Source: Anaerotignum sp. (GTDB lineage Bacteria > Bacillota > Clostridia > Lachnospirales > Anaerotignaceae). From it: DNA of 64,000 bases. The stretch spans positions 62,001 through 126,000 of the forward strand of contig NZ_JAFUMA010000066.1 of NCBI RefSeq assembly GCF_017483025.1. The letters are read 5' to 3'. This document shows, piece after piece, positions 25,724-34,025 of this stretch. The position numbers and the translations under genes were made by a program. The notes beneath the pieces are model-generated. The model was not told where the DNA came from, made no database searches, and saw only the letters and a program-made list of their open reading frames with translations. Position 1 is the stretch's first letter, and the number at the start of each line of letters is the position of its first letter.

Positions 25724-27700
25724 TTAGCTCAAATCGATCATATCTAAATATTTGTGACCTTCTTCAGCGATATGTTCTTTTCTGCCTGACAGGTTTTCCC
25801 CCAGCAGCAGTTCGAAAATCTGCTGTGTACGTTCCGCTTCATCGGGCGTTACCAGAATCAGGCGTCTGGTTTCGGGGTTCATCGTTGTTTCCCACATCAT
25901 TTCCGCTGCGTTTTCGCCCAGACCTTTGGAACGTTTGATCTTCACTTTGCCTTTCAGCTTGGACGTGATCTGCGCCTTTTCCGCATCGGTATAGGCAAAA
26001 TATTTATCCTTCCCGTGACGGATTTCGTACAGGGGGGATTCCGCGATATAGACTTTCTTTTCATAAATCAGGGAAGGAACCAGTCTGTAAATCATCGTCA
26101 GCAGCAGAGTACGTATCTGGAAACCATCTACGTCCGCATCGGTGCAGAGGATGACCTTGCTCCATCTCAGCTGATTGATATCAAAAGAATTCAGACCTTT
26201 ATCGTGCTTGGATTTCACTTCCACGCCGCAGCCCAGAACCTTCATCAGGTCAATGATGATATCGTTGTTGAAAATCTTATTATAATCCGCCTTCAGGCAG
26301 TTCAGTATCTTACCGCGAATGGGAATGATCGCCTGGAATTCCGCATCTCTGCCCTGTTTACAGGAGCCCAGAGCGGAATCGCCTTCCACGATGTAGATTT
26401 CACGTCTTGTTACGTCCTTCGTGCGGCAGTTGACGAATTTTTCCACACGGTTATTCATATCCAGATTGCCTGTCAGCTTTTTACGAATGTTCACACGGGT
26501 GTTTTCTGCTGTTTCGCGGCTGCGCTTATTTGCCAGCACCTGGGCCGCGATCTTATCCGCATCCATCTTGTTTTCAATAAAATAGATTTCCAGCTGCTGA
26601 CGGAAAAAGTCCGTCATAGCTTCCTGAATGAATTTATTGGTGATGGATTTTTTCGTCTGGTTTTCATAGCTGGTCACCGTAGAAAAAGAATTGATGACCA
26701 GGATCAGGCTATCTTCCACATCTGTAAAGGTGATTTTCTTTTCATCCTTCTTATACAGATTGTTGTTTTTCAAATATTTATCAATGGCAAAGACAAAAGC
26801 ATTTTTGACCGCTTTGTCAGGAGAACCGCCATATTCCAGAAAGCTGGAGTTGTGGTAATATTCCAGCACATTTACGTGGTTATTGAAGCAAAAAGCCGTT
26901 TCAAATTTCAGCTTATATTCCGGCTTATCCTCGCGGTCTCGGCCCTTGGTTTCCGTCTGCAGATAGTGGACGGCAGTCAGGCCTTTATCCCCGCTCAGTT
27001 CCGCCAGATAATCCTTGATACCGTTTTCATAGCAGTAGTGGAAAGTTTCGCCGCTTTCTTCATCGTACAGCTCAAACAGCAGACCCGCGTTTACCACCGC
27101 CTGTTTTTTCAGCACATCCTGAAAATATTCCAGAGGAATACGGATATCTGTGAAAACATCTCTGTCGGGGCGCCATGTGATCTGTGTGCCAGTCGGGTGT
27201 TTTTCCGCCGCTTCCTTCATCAGACCGCCGACATTCTCGCCCTTTTCGAAATGCAGCTGATAGCACATGCCATCACGGTAAATCACCGCATCCATAAATT
27301 CGGAAGCATACTGGGTCGCACAGGTACCCAGACCATTCAGGCCCAAGCTAAACTCATAGTTTTCACCTGTATTGTTCTGATATTTACCCCCTGCGTACAG
27401 TTCGCAGAAAACCAGCTCCCAGTTGAAACGGTCTTCCTTGGGGTTATAATCCACAGGGATACCACGGCCATGGTCCTTTACCAGGATGGACTGGTCTTTA
27501 TATCGAATGATTTCGATTTTCCTGCCATAGCCTTCCCTTGCCTCATCAATGGAGTTTGAGAGGATTTCGAAAAAGGCATGCTCGCACCCATCCAGACCAT
27601 CAGAACCAAAAATAACCCCGGGACGCAGACGGACTCTATCCGCCCCTTTCAGGGAAGTGATACTTTCGTTATTATAATTTGAATTTTGCTGCTTCTTCAT
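25724..27700 (-). CDS. parE: Type IIA topoisomerase subunit B (ParE/GyrB-like)
   Basis: A 658-residue GHKL ATPase with Toprim domain. Seen are RPGVIFGS, ILSNSIDEA (ATP Mg ligand), KDHGRGIPV, then the Toprim EGDSALGSCKQGRD and DADVDGFQIRTLLL. The usual GGLHGVG ATP-lid motif reads SLGLNGLGT, a clear deviation, and QSKSIT-type sequence is KKSITNK. It is therefore a divergent member compared with housekeeping GyrB. With the subunit A gene it should form an A2B2 topoisomerase. Confidence 0.88.
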   Translation of the reverse strand: MKKQQNSNYNNESITSLKGADRVRLRPGVIFGSDGLDGCEHAFFEILSNSIDEAREGYGRKIEIIRYKDQSILVKDHGRGIPVDYNPKEDRFNWELVFCELYAGGKYQNNTGENYEFSLGLNGLGTCATQYASEFMDAVIYRDGMCYQLHFEKGENVGGLMKEAAEKHPTGTQITWRPDRDVFTDIRIPLEYFQDVLKKQAVVNAGLLFELYDEESGETFHYCYENGIKDYLAELSGDKGLTAVHYLQTETKGRDREDKPEYKLKFETAFCFNNHVNVLEYYHNSSFLEYGGSPDKAVKNAFVFAIDKYLKNNNLYKKDEKKITFTDVEDSLILVINSFSTVTSYENQTKKSITNKFIQEAMTDFFRQQLEIYFIENKMDADKIAAQVLANKRSRETAENTRVNIRKKLTGNLDMNNRVEKFVNCRTKDVTRREIYIVEGDSALGSCKQGRDAEFQAIIPIRGKILNCLKADYNKIFNNDIIIDLMKVLGCGVEVKSKHDKGLNSFDINQLRWSKVILCTDADVDGFQIRTLLLTMIYRLVPSLIYEKKVYIAESPLYEIRHGKDKYFAYTDAEKAQITSKLKGKVKIKRSKGLGENAAEMMWETTMNPETRRLILVTPDEAERTQQIFELLLGENLSGRKEHIAEEGHKYLDMIDLS

Positions 27701-27774
27701 AGCGACACCTGCTTTGTTTCATTTCTGGCAGACCCAATATCTTGAAATAAACACAGTCTGCCCCACTATATCTA

Positions 27775-27803
27775 ACTTTACAGGAGTTGGAAGGATGTGT
27801 CAA
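27775..27803 (-). promoter_or_regulatory. Promoter of parE-parC
   Basis: TTGACA and TAAAGT separated by 17 bp on the minus strand, 75 bp upstream of the parE start. Confidence 0.55.
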
Positions 27804-27844
27804 GCGAACACTTTTAATTTCTGTCCTCCTTTCTCCAAAACAGA

Positions 27845-27873
27845 TTGCAAAAAATCTGCCTGACTGGTATAAT
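27845..27873 (+). promoter_or_regulatory. Promoter of tRNA-Ser
   Basis: TTGCAA and TATAAT separated by 17 bp, about 30 bp before the tRNA. Confidence 0.65.
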
Positions 27874-27901
27874 GTATAAGTTATTTCATAATTATACCCA
27901 T

Positions 27902-27989
27902 GGGGACGTACTCAAGTGGTTGAAGAGTTCAGACTCGAAATCTGATAGGTCGGGCAACCGGCGCGAGGGTTCGAATCCCTCCGTCCTCG
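27902..27989 (+). tRNA. tRNA-Ser (anticodon CGA)
   Basis: An 88-nt class II tRNA. The acceptor GGGGACG pairs with CGTCCTC with one G-T pair, the anticodon stem CAGA/TCTG holds CTCGAAA with anticodon CGA, a long variable arm follows, and the T arm is GAGGGTTCGAATCCCTC. The discriminator is G and CCA is not encoded. It reads UCG codons. Confidence 0.95.
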
Positions 27990-28106
27990 TAACAGTTTTT
28001 TTGGGCGTTTTCCTTAAAATAAGGGAAACGCCTGATTTTATAAGATCTGCCTATCTTTTCTGCATAAAAACCGTCGCTCTTGGCATACTATAAAATGGTG
28101 ATGTAT

Positions 28107-28577
28107 ATGAAGAAAAGAAAGTATCTCCCCTATATCGTATCTATCCTGATCCCTTTGGCAGTAGGCGGCATCGCTGCTATTTTCACCGTCAAAGGCATGC
28201 CATTCTACAAAACACAAAGAAAACCGTGGTTTACACCACCGGAAATCCTTTTCCCCATCGTTTGGACCATCCTCTACGTCCTCATGGGGATCGGATCGGC
28301 TTTGATCTGGAAATCGGATACCCGGAATAAAACAACAGCATTGAAGATATATGCCGGTCAACTGGCGGTCAATTTCTTCTGGAGCGTAATCTTCTTTGGA
28401 CTGCATTGGTATCTCATTGCATTTTTCTGGCTGCTTTTGCTCATCGCACTGGTGATCCGGATGATAAATGCCTTTCGTTCCATCCGCCCCGTTGCAGCTT
28501 ATTTACAAATCCCCTATCTGCTGTGGTGCTGCTTCGCCGCAATTCTCAATTTTTCAATTTGGTTTCTAAACCGCTGA
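28107..28577 (+). CDS. tspO: TspO/MBR family tryptophan-rich membrane protein
   Basis: A 156-residue protein with five membrane helices. Family marks are PFYKTQRKPWFTPPE, ILYVLMGIGSALIW, QLAVNFFWSVIFFG and the last helix CCFAAILNFSIWFLN. TspO proteins bind porphyrins and related tetrapyrroles and are linked to redox stress. The ATG at 28107 has GGTG six bases upstream; a start two codons earlier is possible. It lies downstream of tRNA-Ser and ends at its own terminator. Confidence 0.9.
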   Translation: MKKRKYLPYIVSILIPLAVGGIAAIFTVKGMPFYKTQRKPWFTPPEILFPIVWTILYVLMGIGSALIWKSDTRNKTTALKIYAGQLAVNFFWSVIFFGLHWYLIAFFWLLLLIALVIRMINAFRSIRPVAAYLQIPYLLWCCFAAILNFSIWFLNR

Positions 28578-28581
28578 GTAT

Positions 28582-28610
28582 GCCATCCTCCATGGATGGC
28601 TTTTCTTTTT
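28582..28610 (+). terminator. Terminator of tspO
   Basis: GCCATCC/GGATGGC followed by TTTTCTTTTT. Confidence 0.85.
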
Positions 28611-28646
28611 GAGAATAATTCCCATTAAAATGCTATATATTGGCCG

Positions 28647-28675
28647 TTGACTTCTCAAACTACACATGATATGCT
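28647..28675 (+). promoter_or_regulatory. Promoter of the H-cluster-like gene
   Basis: TTGACT and TATGCT separated by 17 bp. The 70-nt leader that follows has two small hairpins, AAAGTTA/TAACTTT at 28687-28707 and CTAT..ATAG ahead of the ribosome site. Confidence 0.5.
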
Positions 28676-28747
28676 TTTTCATACAAAGTTAGCGTATGTT
28701 AACTTTCTTGACTATGCCCTTTGGCGATAGCCAGAAAGGAAGTTTAT

Positions 28748-29371
28748 ATGAAATATATATGGATCAACCCAGTTACGGAAAGCATGTACACACCAGCCGC
28801 GTTATCTGCCTTTTTACAGAAAAACGGCTATACGGCAGTTACTGTTTCCACCAACTGGATCAATATTGTAAAAGAAAAATATAAAGCTGCCGTAGCAGAT
28901 TCTTCTCTTCCCGTGATGGATATGCGCTGTCCGAAAATTCTCGAACTGGTAAAAGAAAGCGGCATCTCCTCCGCTGTCACGATACCCGAAATCGAACCCA
29001 TCCTCATCCATTGTGGGCGGGAAATCAGCCAGAGAGAAGACCTTCGCGGCACAGAAAAAATCATCACCACCCCTTGCAAAGCTCTGGCGGATATGGGCAA
29101 CGCCCTTGCCCTGCCGGAAACGACATTCCTGCCCTGGAATGAATTTCTGCGCATCACAGGCAGCGAACCGGCTGCCACTTCCTTAGAGAAAAGTCCTATT
29201 CCTCCCGGCTTTTTTGAAGGACTAGGCTTCTCTCACCACTCCGTCACAGGGGAAACAGAGATTCGGGAACTCTTTCAAAGCGAGGAATTGCATCACACCG
29301 ACCTAGTCGAGCTGCTCTTCTGCAAAGATGGCTGCCATAACGGCGACGGTGTGAAAATATCTGCAAATTGA
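28748..29371 (+). CDS. Small protein with the [FeFe]-hydrogenase H-cluster cysteine pattern
   Basis: A 207-residue soluble protein resembling a stripped-down [FeFe]-hydrogenase large-subunit domain. Compared from memory with HydA, the four H-cluster cysteines have counterparts: Cys61 in MRCPKI (HydA CCPGW), Cys110 in TTPCKA (HydA MPCTSKK), and Cys192 and Cys196 in FCKDGCHNGDG (HydA CHGGCVNGGG). The ferredoxin-like and SLBB domains and most of the active-site shell are absent, and the TSCCP motif is reduced to one cysteine. It may hold a simple Fe-S cluster and act as sensor or cofactor protein; hydrogenase activity is unlikely. It has its own promoter and GAAAGGAAG ribosome site (start 28748). 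The ABC operon follows after an attenuator. Confidence 0.6.
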   Translation: MKYIWINPVTESMYTPAALSAFLQKNGYTAVTVSTNWINIVKEKYKAAVADSSLPVMDMRCPKILELVKESGISSAVTIPEIEPILIHCGREISQREDLRGTEKIITTPCKALADMGNALALPETTFLPWNEFLRITGSEPAATSLEKSPIPPGFFEGLGFSHHSVTGETEIRELFQSEELHHTDLVELLFCKDGCHNGDGVKISAN

Positions 29372-29434
29372 ACCAAAACATATCAGTTTTACCCTCTTTT
29401 CTTTTTGCAACAAGCATGTTATACTGACAAAAAA

Positions 29435-29549
29435 CGTGCTAACCGCAAAGGGTAACACCTGAGCAAAAAGGCGTTCAGACAAGCATGATGAAACCCAGGG
29501 ACAACTGCACCCTTTTCAGAGTCTGCGCTTTTTCGCGCGGACTCTTTTT
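29435..29549 (+). promoter_or_regulatory. Unidentified structured leader RNA ending in an intrinsic terminator
   Basis: A -10 element TATACT at 29420-29425 would start a transcript near 29432. AAAGGGT (29447-29453) pairs with ACCCTTT (29509-29515), closing a domain that holds the stem CTGAGC/GTTCAG (29459-29464/29473-29478) and an unpaired GATGAAACCC segment. A strong terminator, AGAGTCTGCGC/GCGCGGACTCT (29518-29545) followed by TTTTTA, stands directly before the permease gene. CAGAC at 29476-29480 could pair with GTCTG of the terminator. It fits no riboswitch class I know. Confidence 0.55.
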
Positions 29550-29573
29550 ATATACAGAAAAAGGTGAATTTAC

Positions 29574-30341
29574 ATGAAAAAAACACTCTCGGCCCTTGCG
29601 CCTTTTATCGGCATCATCGCCGTATTCGCCGCATGGTTCATCATTTGCCGATTGGGCATATTCAGTACATATGTATTGCCGACACCGGAAAAGGTTTTTG
29701 ATAGTTTTCTGAAAATGCTGGTCTCCGGTGAAATTTTCGAAGATGTCATCATCTCTCTGGTCCGCATCCTGAAAGGCTTTTCCATCGCCTTTCTGCTGGC
29801 CTTTGTTCTGGGGATGTTCCGTTCTCTGGTGCCCGCTTCGGAAAAATATTATGACTATATCGTTCAGTTTTTCCGCAACGTGCCCCCGCTGAGCCTGATC
29901 CCCCTGCTCATCCTCTGGTGCGGCATTGGGGAAACTACAAAAACTGTCATCATCGTACTGGCGTCCTTCTTCCCCATGTATCTGAACATTGTAAAAGGCT
30001 TTACCGGCTGCGACAAGAAGCTGCTGGAAGTGGGCGATGCCTTCGGCTATACAAAATTCGAGAAATTCAAACACATCATCCTGCCCTACGCTTCCGCTGA
30101 TATTCTGGTCGGTATGCGTATCGGCATGGGCTACAGCTGGCGCGCCATCATCGGCGCAGAAATGATCGCCGCATCCAGCGGTATCGGCCACATGATCCTC
30201 TTTGCTCAGGAAATGAGCCGTACGGATAAAGTCATTGTGGGTATTTTCGTAGTCGGCATCGTCGGCCTGGTGACAGATAAAATTTTTGGTATCCTGTTGA
30301 GAAAACTATTTAAAGGGAATGGTGAAAATGGCTGGAATTGA
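29574..30341 (+). CDS. ABC transporter permease, NitT/TauT (SsuC/ThiX) type
   Basis: A 255-residue permease with about six membrane helices. The cytoplasmic EAA loop reads [20 protein letters not shown], and the C-terminal [23 protein letters not shown]-type sequence is the family signature. It moves an organic anion or heterocycle with the ATPase and binding protein encoded next. The gene starts after AAAGGTG just beyond the terminator of the leader RNA and overlaps the ATPase gene. Confidence 0.9.
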   Translation: MKKTLSALAPFIGIIAVFAAWFIICRLGIFSTYVLPTPEKVFDSFLKMLVSGEIFEDVIISLVRILKGFSIAFLLAFVLGMFRSLVPASEKYYDYIVQFFRNVPPLSLIPLLILWCGIGETTKTVIIVLASFFPMYLNIVKGFTGCDKKLLEVGDAFGYTKFEKFKHIILPYASADILVGMRIGMGYSWRAIIGAEMIAASSGIGHMILFAQEMSRTDKVIVGIFVVGIVGLVTDKIFGILLRKLFKGNGENGWN

Positions 30342-31038
30342 GTTGAAAAATATACAGAAAACCTATCCCGTGGACGACCATACCATCCATGTTTTGAAGG
30401 GTATCAACTTACAGATCCCCGAAAAAAGCATCACGGTCATCCTGGGTCGCAGCGGCTGCGGGAAAACCACTCTGCTTCGTCTGGTGGGCGATCTGGAATC
30501 TCCCGATTCCGGCGAAATCAATTTCGATGTCGCCCATAAAACGGCCTTTGTCTTTCAGGAATCCCGTCTGATGCCCTGGCTGAATGTTTGGGACAACGTA
30601 AAATTCGGGTTGAAAAAACAGCCCTGCGATGATACGGCTATCCAATCCATCATCGACACTGTTGGCCTGAGCGGCTTCGAAAAAGCCTATCCCAATCAGC
30701 TTTCCGGCGGCATGCAGCAGCGCGTTGCCATCGCCCGGGCCTTGGCGTATGATCCATCCTTCATTATGATGGACGAGCCCTTCGCCGCTTTGGATTACTT
30801 CACCCGCGACCAGATGCAGAAGGAATTGATCCGCCTGCAGAAAAGCCGCGGTGCCAGCATCCTTTTCGTGACCCACAGCATCGACGAGGCCCTGCTTCTG
30901 GGGCATAAGATCGTGGTCATCGAAGACGGGCAGATCAAAAAGGAATTCCTCATCGAAACAGAAAGCGATGAAAGAGATCTGCTGGCAGATGCATTTATCC
31001 AGCTGAAAAGGGAAATTATAGAACAGTTGGATTTATAA
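30328..31038 (+). CDS. ABC transporter ATPase, NitT/TauT type
   Basis: A 236-residue ATPase: Walker [15 protein letters not shown] loop [11 protein letters not shown], signature [15 protein letters not shown], Walker [13 protein letters not shown] and the switch histidine in [10 protein letters not shown]. The PWLNVWDNV and THSIDEA forms match the SsuB/TauB/ThiZ group. The ATG at 30328 follows GGTGA and overlaps the permease stop by 14 bases; an ATG nine bases earlier abuts AAAGGGA. Confidence 0.92.
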   Translation: MAGIELKNIQKTYPVDDHTIHVLKGINLQIPEKSITVILGRSGCGKTTLLRLVGDLESPDSGEINFDVAHKTAFVFQESRLMPWLNVWDNVKFGLKKQPCDDTAIQSIIDTVGLSGFEKAYPNQLSGGMQQRVAIARALAYDPSFIMMDEPFAALDYFTRDQMQKELIRLQKSRGASILFVTHSIDEALLLGHKIVVIEDGQIKKEFLIETESDERDLLADAFIQLKREIIEQLDL

Positions 31039-31047
31039 TGAGGTTTC

Positions 31048-31063
31048 GCTGCCAAAGGGCAGC
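31048..31063 (+). promoter_or_regulatory. Intercistronic hairpin before the binding-protein gene
   Basis: GCTGCC/GGCAGC around AAAG, with no T-tract. It may stabilise the 3' or 5' end of processed mRNA, a common device to raise binding-protein output. Confidence 0.4.
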
Positions 31064-31120
31064 ATTACCATATAAAAGAGAAAAATAAAAGAGAAAAGAA
31101 ACTTATTTTAGGAGGTCAAC

Positions 31121-32071
31121 ATGAAAAAGAGATTTATTGGTATGGCAATGGCAGCCCTGATGGCTGCAACAGCACTGACAGGCTGCGGCGGCGGTTCCGC
31201 AGAAGAATCCCTGGATAAGCTGACATTCACTTATGTAACATCCCCCCTGAACGTGCCTTCCATCATTGAAAAGGAAAAAGGCATCTTCGCAAGCACATTT
31301 GAAGATATGGGCATTTCCGTAGAATATGCGGAACTGACATCCGGCGCAGACCAGACACAGGCACTGGCTTCCGGCGATGTACAGGTGCTGTATGCCGTAG
31401 GCGCAACATCCGTTATCCTTTCCGCAGCAAATGATGCAGATATCAAAGTTCTGAATATGTACAGCCGCTCTCCCAAGGCTTTCTGCATGTATACACAGGA
31501 TGAAAGCATCACTTCCCCCGAAGACCTGCGCGGCAAAACAATTGCAGGTCCCACAGGCACAAACCTGCATGAATTGCTGGTTTCCTATCTGGCAACAGCA
31601 GATATGACAATTGACGATGTAAACTATGTAAATATGTCCATCCCCGAAGCAAAAGCAGCACTGGACGGCGGCAGCCTGGATGTGGCTCTGGTGGCTGGCG
31701 CAACAGCATATCAGGCAAAACAGCAGGGTTACCACCTGATCGCAGATGGTGAAGGTCTGATCGACGCCATCATCGCAGTGGCAGTAACAGATGAATTCTA
31801 CAATGCGCATCCTGAAATCATCGAAAAACTGAAAGAAGCACAGGATGAAATCGCTTCCTTCATCAGCGAAAACGAAGCAGAAGCACTGGCGATCGTTGCT
31901 GCGGCTCTCGACCTTGATGAAGCAGCAGTGGCCGAAATGTACGAATACTATGATTTCTCCACAGAACTGACAGAAGCAGACAAAGCAGGTTTCCAGAACA
32001 CAGCAGATTTCATGTTCGAATCCGGCATGATCGAAAATGAACTGGATGTAAATACTCTGTTCTATGAATAA
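31121..32071 (+). CDS. ABC transporter substrate-binding lipoprotein, NMT1/SsuA type
   Basis: A 316-residue lipoprotein. The signal peptide ends in the lipobox LTGC and a GGGSAEES linker. The mature part has the NMT1/SsuA fold pattern: PSIIEKEKGIF, ALASGDVQVLYAVG, SPEDLRGKTIAGPTGTNLHELLVSYL and PEAKAALDGGSLDVAL. The ligand is unknown; relatives bind sulfonates, thiamine precursors and nitrate-like or other small molecules. It has the strongest ribosome site of the operon (AGGAGGT). Confidence 0.92.
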   Translation: MKKRFIGMAMAALMAATALTGCGGGSAEESLDKLTFTYVTSPLNVPSIIEKEKGIFASTFEDMGISVEYAELTSGADQTQALASGDVQVLYAVGATSVILSAANDADIKVLNMYSRSPKAFCMYTQDESITSPEDLRGKTIAGPTGTNLHELLVSYLATADMTIDDVNYVNMSIPEAKAALDGGSLDVALVAGATAYQAKQQGYHLIADGEGLIDAIIAVAVTDEFYNAHPEIIEKLKEAQDEIASFISENEAEALAIVAAALDLDEAAVAEMYEYYDFSTELTEADKAGFQNTADFMFESGMIENELDVNTLFYE

Positions 32072-32624
32072 TCAAACAATGGACGCAAAAAATATGGTGA
32101 CTGTCCGCAAGAACGGCCCCCTCCTCTCCTTTACCTATGAGGAGCTTCTCGCCCATCATGGCGGCGCCATGCCCGGCGGGGTCGCCCTTGCCTTTCGTAT
32201 GCTGCAGTGGGTCTTCACAGACGTCCTGAAGACCATCCCCGAAAGAGGACAGTGCAGCTTCTACAGCGGCCTTGGCGAAAATGGCCGTGGTATCATCGAC
32301 ACCGTTACGAAAGTCCTTGGCGTCGTGGAAAACGATTCCCTGCGGTTGGATAAAGCCTACAGCCTGGATAAAACAGGCCCTATGGCTCCTGGCGGCGGCA
32401 GATATTATTTCGAATGTGGCACAAAGGATAAGCTGGTAAAGCTGGCGGTGAAAGACGGCGCCATCCCCGAAGAATTTTTCCGCTGCTCCGCAGAAATGCA
32501 TAGAAAACGCCAGAGCGGCGAACCCATCACCCAGGCAGAAACAGACCACCTGCAGCAACTGCGCATAGAGCTGAGCAAAGCCATCCTTGCGGCAGACAGC
32601 AGCGATCTGTTCGTACTTTTATAA
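32064..32624 (+). CDS. FmdE-like protein lacking the conserved cysteine motif
   Basis: A 186-residue soluble protein that looks like a divergent FmdE/GlnB-unrelated formylmethanofuran dehydrogenase subunit E domain. The family motif FHGHxCPG reads AHHGGAMPGG at residues 30-39 and is followed by VALAFRMLQ, so the metal-binding cysteine is lost. CSFYSGLGENGRGIIDTVTKVLG fits the next conserved block (DAIQxxTG). Some cysteines remain (CSF, ECGTK, FRCSAE). The ATG overlaps the binding-protein stop by eight bases with no clear ribosome site; ATGs at 32079 and 32094 are alternatives. It belongs to the ABC operon. The function is unknown; handling of the imported compound is an inference. Confidence 0.6.
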   Translation: MNNQTMDAKNMVTVRKNGPLLSFTYEELLAHHGGAMPGGVALAFRMLQWVFTDVLKTIPERGQCSFYSGLGENGRGIIDTVTKVLGVVENDSLRLDKAYSLDKTGPMAPGGGRYYFECGTKDKLVKLAVKDGAIPEEFFRCSAEMHRKRQSGEPITQAETDHLQQLRIELSKAILAADSSDLFVLL

Positions 32625-32655
32625 ACATCCTATAGAAACTACTCCTCACAAAAAG

Positions 32656-32695
32656 AAAGCGAGAAAATGGACATCCATCTTCTCGCTTTTCTTTA
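32656..32695. terminator. Bidirectional terminator between the ABC operon and the CDF gene
   Basis: AAAGCGAGAA pairs with TTCTCGCTTT, followed by TTCTTTATT on the plus strand and by A-rich sequence on the other side. Confidence 0.8.
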
Positions 32696-33856
32696 TTCTT
32701 TCCCATCGAAACGAATGATCGTTCCATAGTCTTTTTTTCTCTCCAGAAGCTTTCTGTCTATCTCCTGTTTCAATTCCCAATTGGGCCGCTTTGTCTCATA
32801 AGGCACCACCAGGTCGAATACCAGATTTTTCTGCTTTGCTCCGCCCACGATACGGAAGCAATGCATGGATACCTCCGGCGCCACCTCCTGCATGATTTCA
32901 TCCATCACCTGATGCATGTCGTTCCATTCAGCATCATCCGTCAGCACAGGGTCATAATGGATGACCAAATGCACATTCAGCTTTTCCAGCGCTTCACATT
33001 CGATCGTATCGATGATGTCATGCCCCGCCAGCGGGTCGATCCGTGCACTCAGTTCCACATGGATAGAAGCAAAGCATCTGCCCGGGCCATAATCATGGAT
33101 CAACAGATCATGTACATTCAACACCCTTTCATGGGACAGAACCAGTTTATTGATCTTTTCCACCAGCTCCACCTCTGCCTGTTCTCCCAGCAAGGGGGAA
33201 ACGGTCTCTTTCACGGTATTCACCCCGGAATAGAGGATAAACAGCGCCACCAGCAACCCCACATAGCCATCGATATTCACATGGAACAGATACCCTACCA
33301 GACACCCCAACAAAACTGCTGCAGTAGAAACCACATCGTTTCGACTATCCACAGAAGTAGCCTGCAGTGTCAGAGAGTTGATTCTCTTTCCCAGAGTGCC
33401 AAAAAACAGAGACATCCAGAGCTTCACCAGAATGGATGCTGCCAGAATGGCGATGGTAATGAGGGAAAAATCCACCGGCTCGGGATGGATGATCTTCCCC
33501 ACAGAAGATTTCACCAGTTCCACGCCGATGACCAGGATCAGCACTGCAACAGCCAATCCCGATAAATATTCATATCTGGCGTGGCCATAGGGATGGTCTG
33601 CATCCGCAGGCTGCTGCGCCAGGCGGAACCCTAAAAGCGTCACCACAGAAGAGGATGCATCGGATAAATTATTCACCGCATCGGCAATGATGGCGACAGA
33701 GCCCGCCATCAGCCCTGCCAAGAGCTTCCCCAGAAACAAGATGCAGTTGCAAACAATGCCCGCTGCACCCGCCAGCTTCCCCACAGAAGCCCGCACCCGC
33801 ATATCCTCTGTATTCTGATAGTCTTTCACAAATAATCGCAGTAGAAGTTTTGTCAT
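32693..33856 (-). CDS. Cation diffusion facilitator, probable nickel/cobalt exporter
   Basis: A 387-residue CDF exporter with six membrane helices and a C-terminal cytosolic domain. Metal-site residues are in ADAVNNLSDA (helix 2) and SVDSRNDVVST (helix 5), followed by HPYGHARYEY. CDF proteins export divalent metals in exchange for protons. The family and residues alone do not give the metal, but the riboswitch in front is of the NiCo class, so Ni2+ or Co2+ export is the best reading. It starts after GGAGGT and is monocistronic. Confidence 0.88.
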   Translation of the reverse strand: MTKLLLRLFVKDYQNTEDMRVRASVGKLAGAAGIVCNCILFLGKLLAGLMAGSVAIIADAVNNLSDASSSVVTLLGFRLAQQPADADHPYGHARYEYLSGLAVAVLILVIGVELVKSSVGKIIHPEPVDFSLITIAILAASILVKLWMSLFFGTLGKRINSLTLQATSVDSRNDVVSTAAVLLGCLVGYLFHVNIDGYVGLLVALFILYSGVNTVKETVSPLLGEQAEVELVEKINKLVLSHERVLNVHDLLIHDYGPGRCFASIHVELSARIDPLAGHDIIDTIECEALEKLNVHLVIHYDPVLTDDAEWNDMHQVMDEIMQEVAPEVSMHCFRIVGGAKQKNLVFDLVVPYETKRPNWELKQEIDRKLLERKKDYGTIIRFDGKE

Positions 33857-33880
33857 TTTCCTACCTCCAAAAATGATATT

Positions 33881-33922
33881 AAAAAAGCATCTGCAGGAAC
33901 ATATAAACTGTCCCGCAGATGC
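33881..33922 (-). terminator. Expression-platform terminator of the NiCo riboswitch
   Basis: On the minus strand GCATCTGC GGGAC pairs with GTTCC TGCAGATGC and TTTTTT follows. It shares the last conserved aptamer strand, so metal binding should prevent its formation and switch the exporter on. Confidence 0.8.
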
Positions 33923-33979
33923 CTTTCATCCGCTGCAATAAATGCCCGGCCACACGGTTTCCCGCTGCCTGCTCAGTTT
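33905..33979 (-). promoter_or_regulatory. NiCo riboswitch (czcD motif)
   Basis: The minus-strand RNA carries in order the conserved blocks ACTGAGCAGGCA, GCCGGGCA, GCAGC and GGGACAGTT. These are the signature of the NiCo aptamer, which binds Ni2+ and Co2+ cooperatively and often controls CDF exporters. ACTG and CAGT close the structure. Confidence 0.85.
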
Positions 33980-34025
33980 GTACTGTATGAGTGGTTGGTT
34001 CAATGCAGTGCAAAATATTCCTATG

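Noticed and set aside
29435-29549. Leader as a TPP, SAM-I or guanidine-I riboswitch
   Set aside because: GATGAAACCC recalls SAM-I and the transporter type recalls guanidine-I, but neither class's ordered conserved blocks are present.
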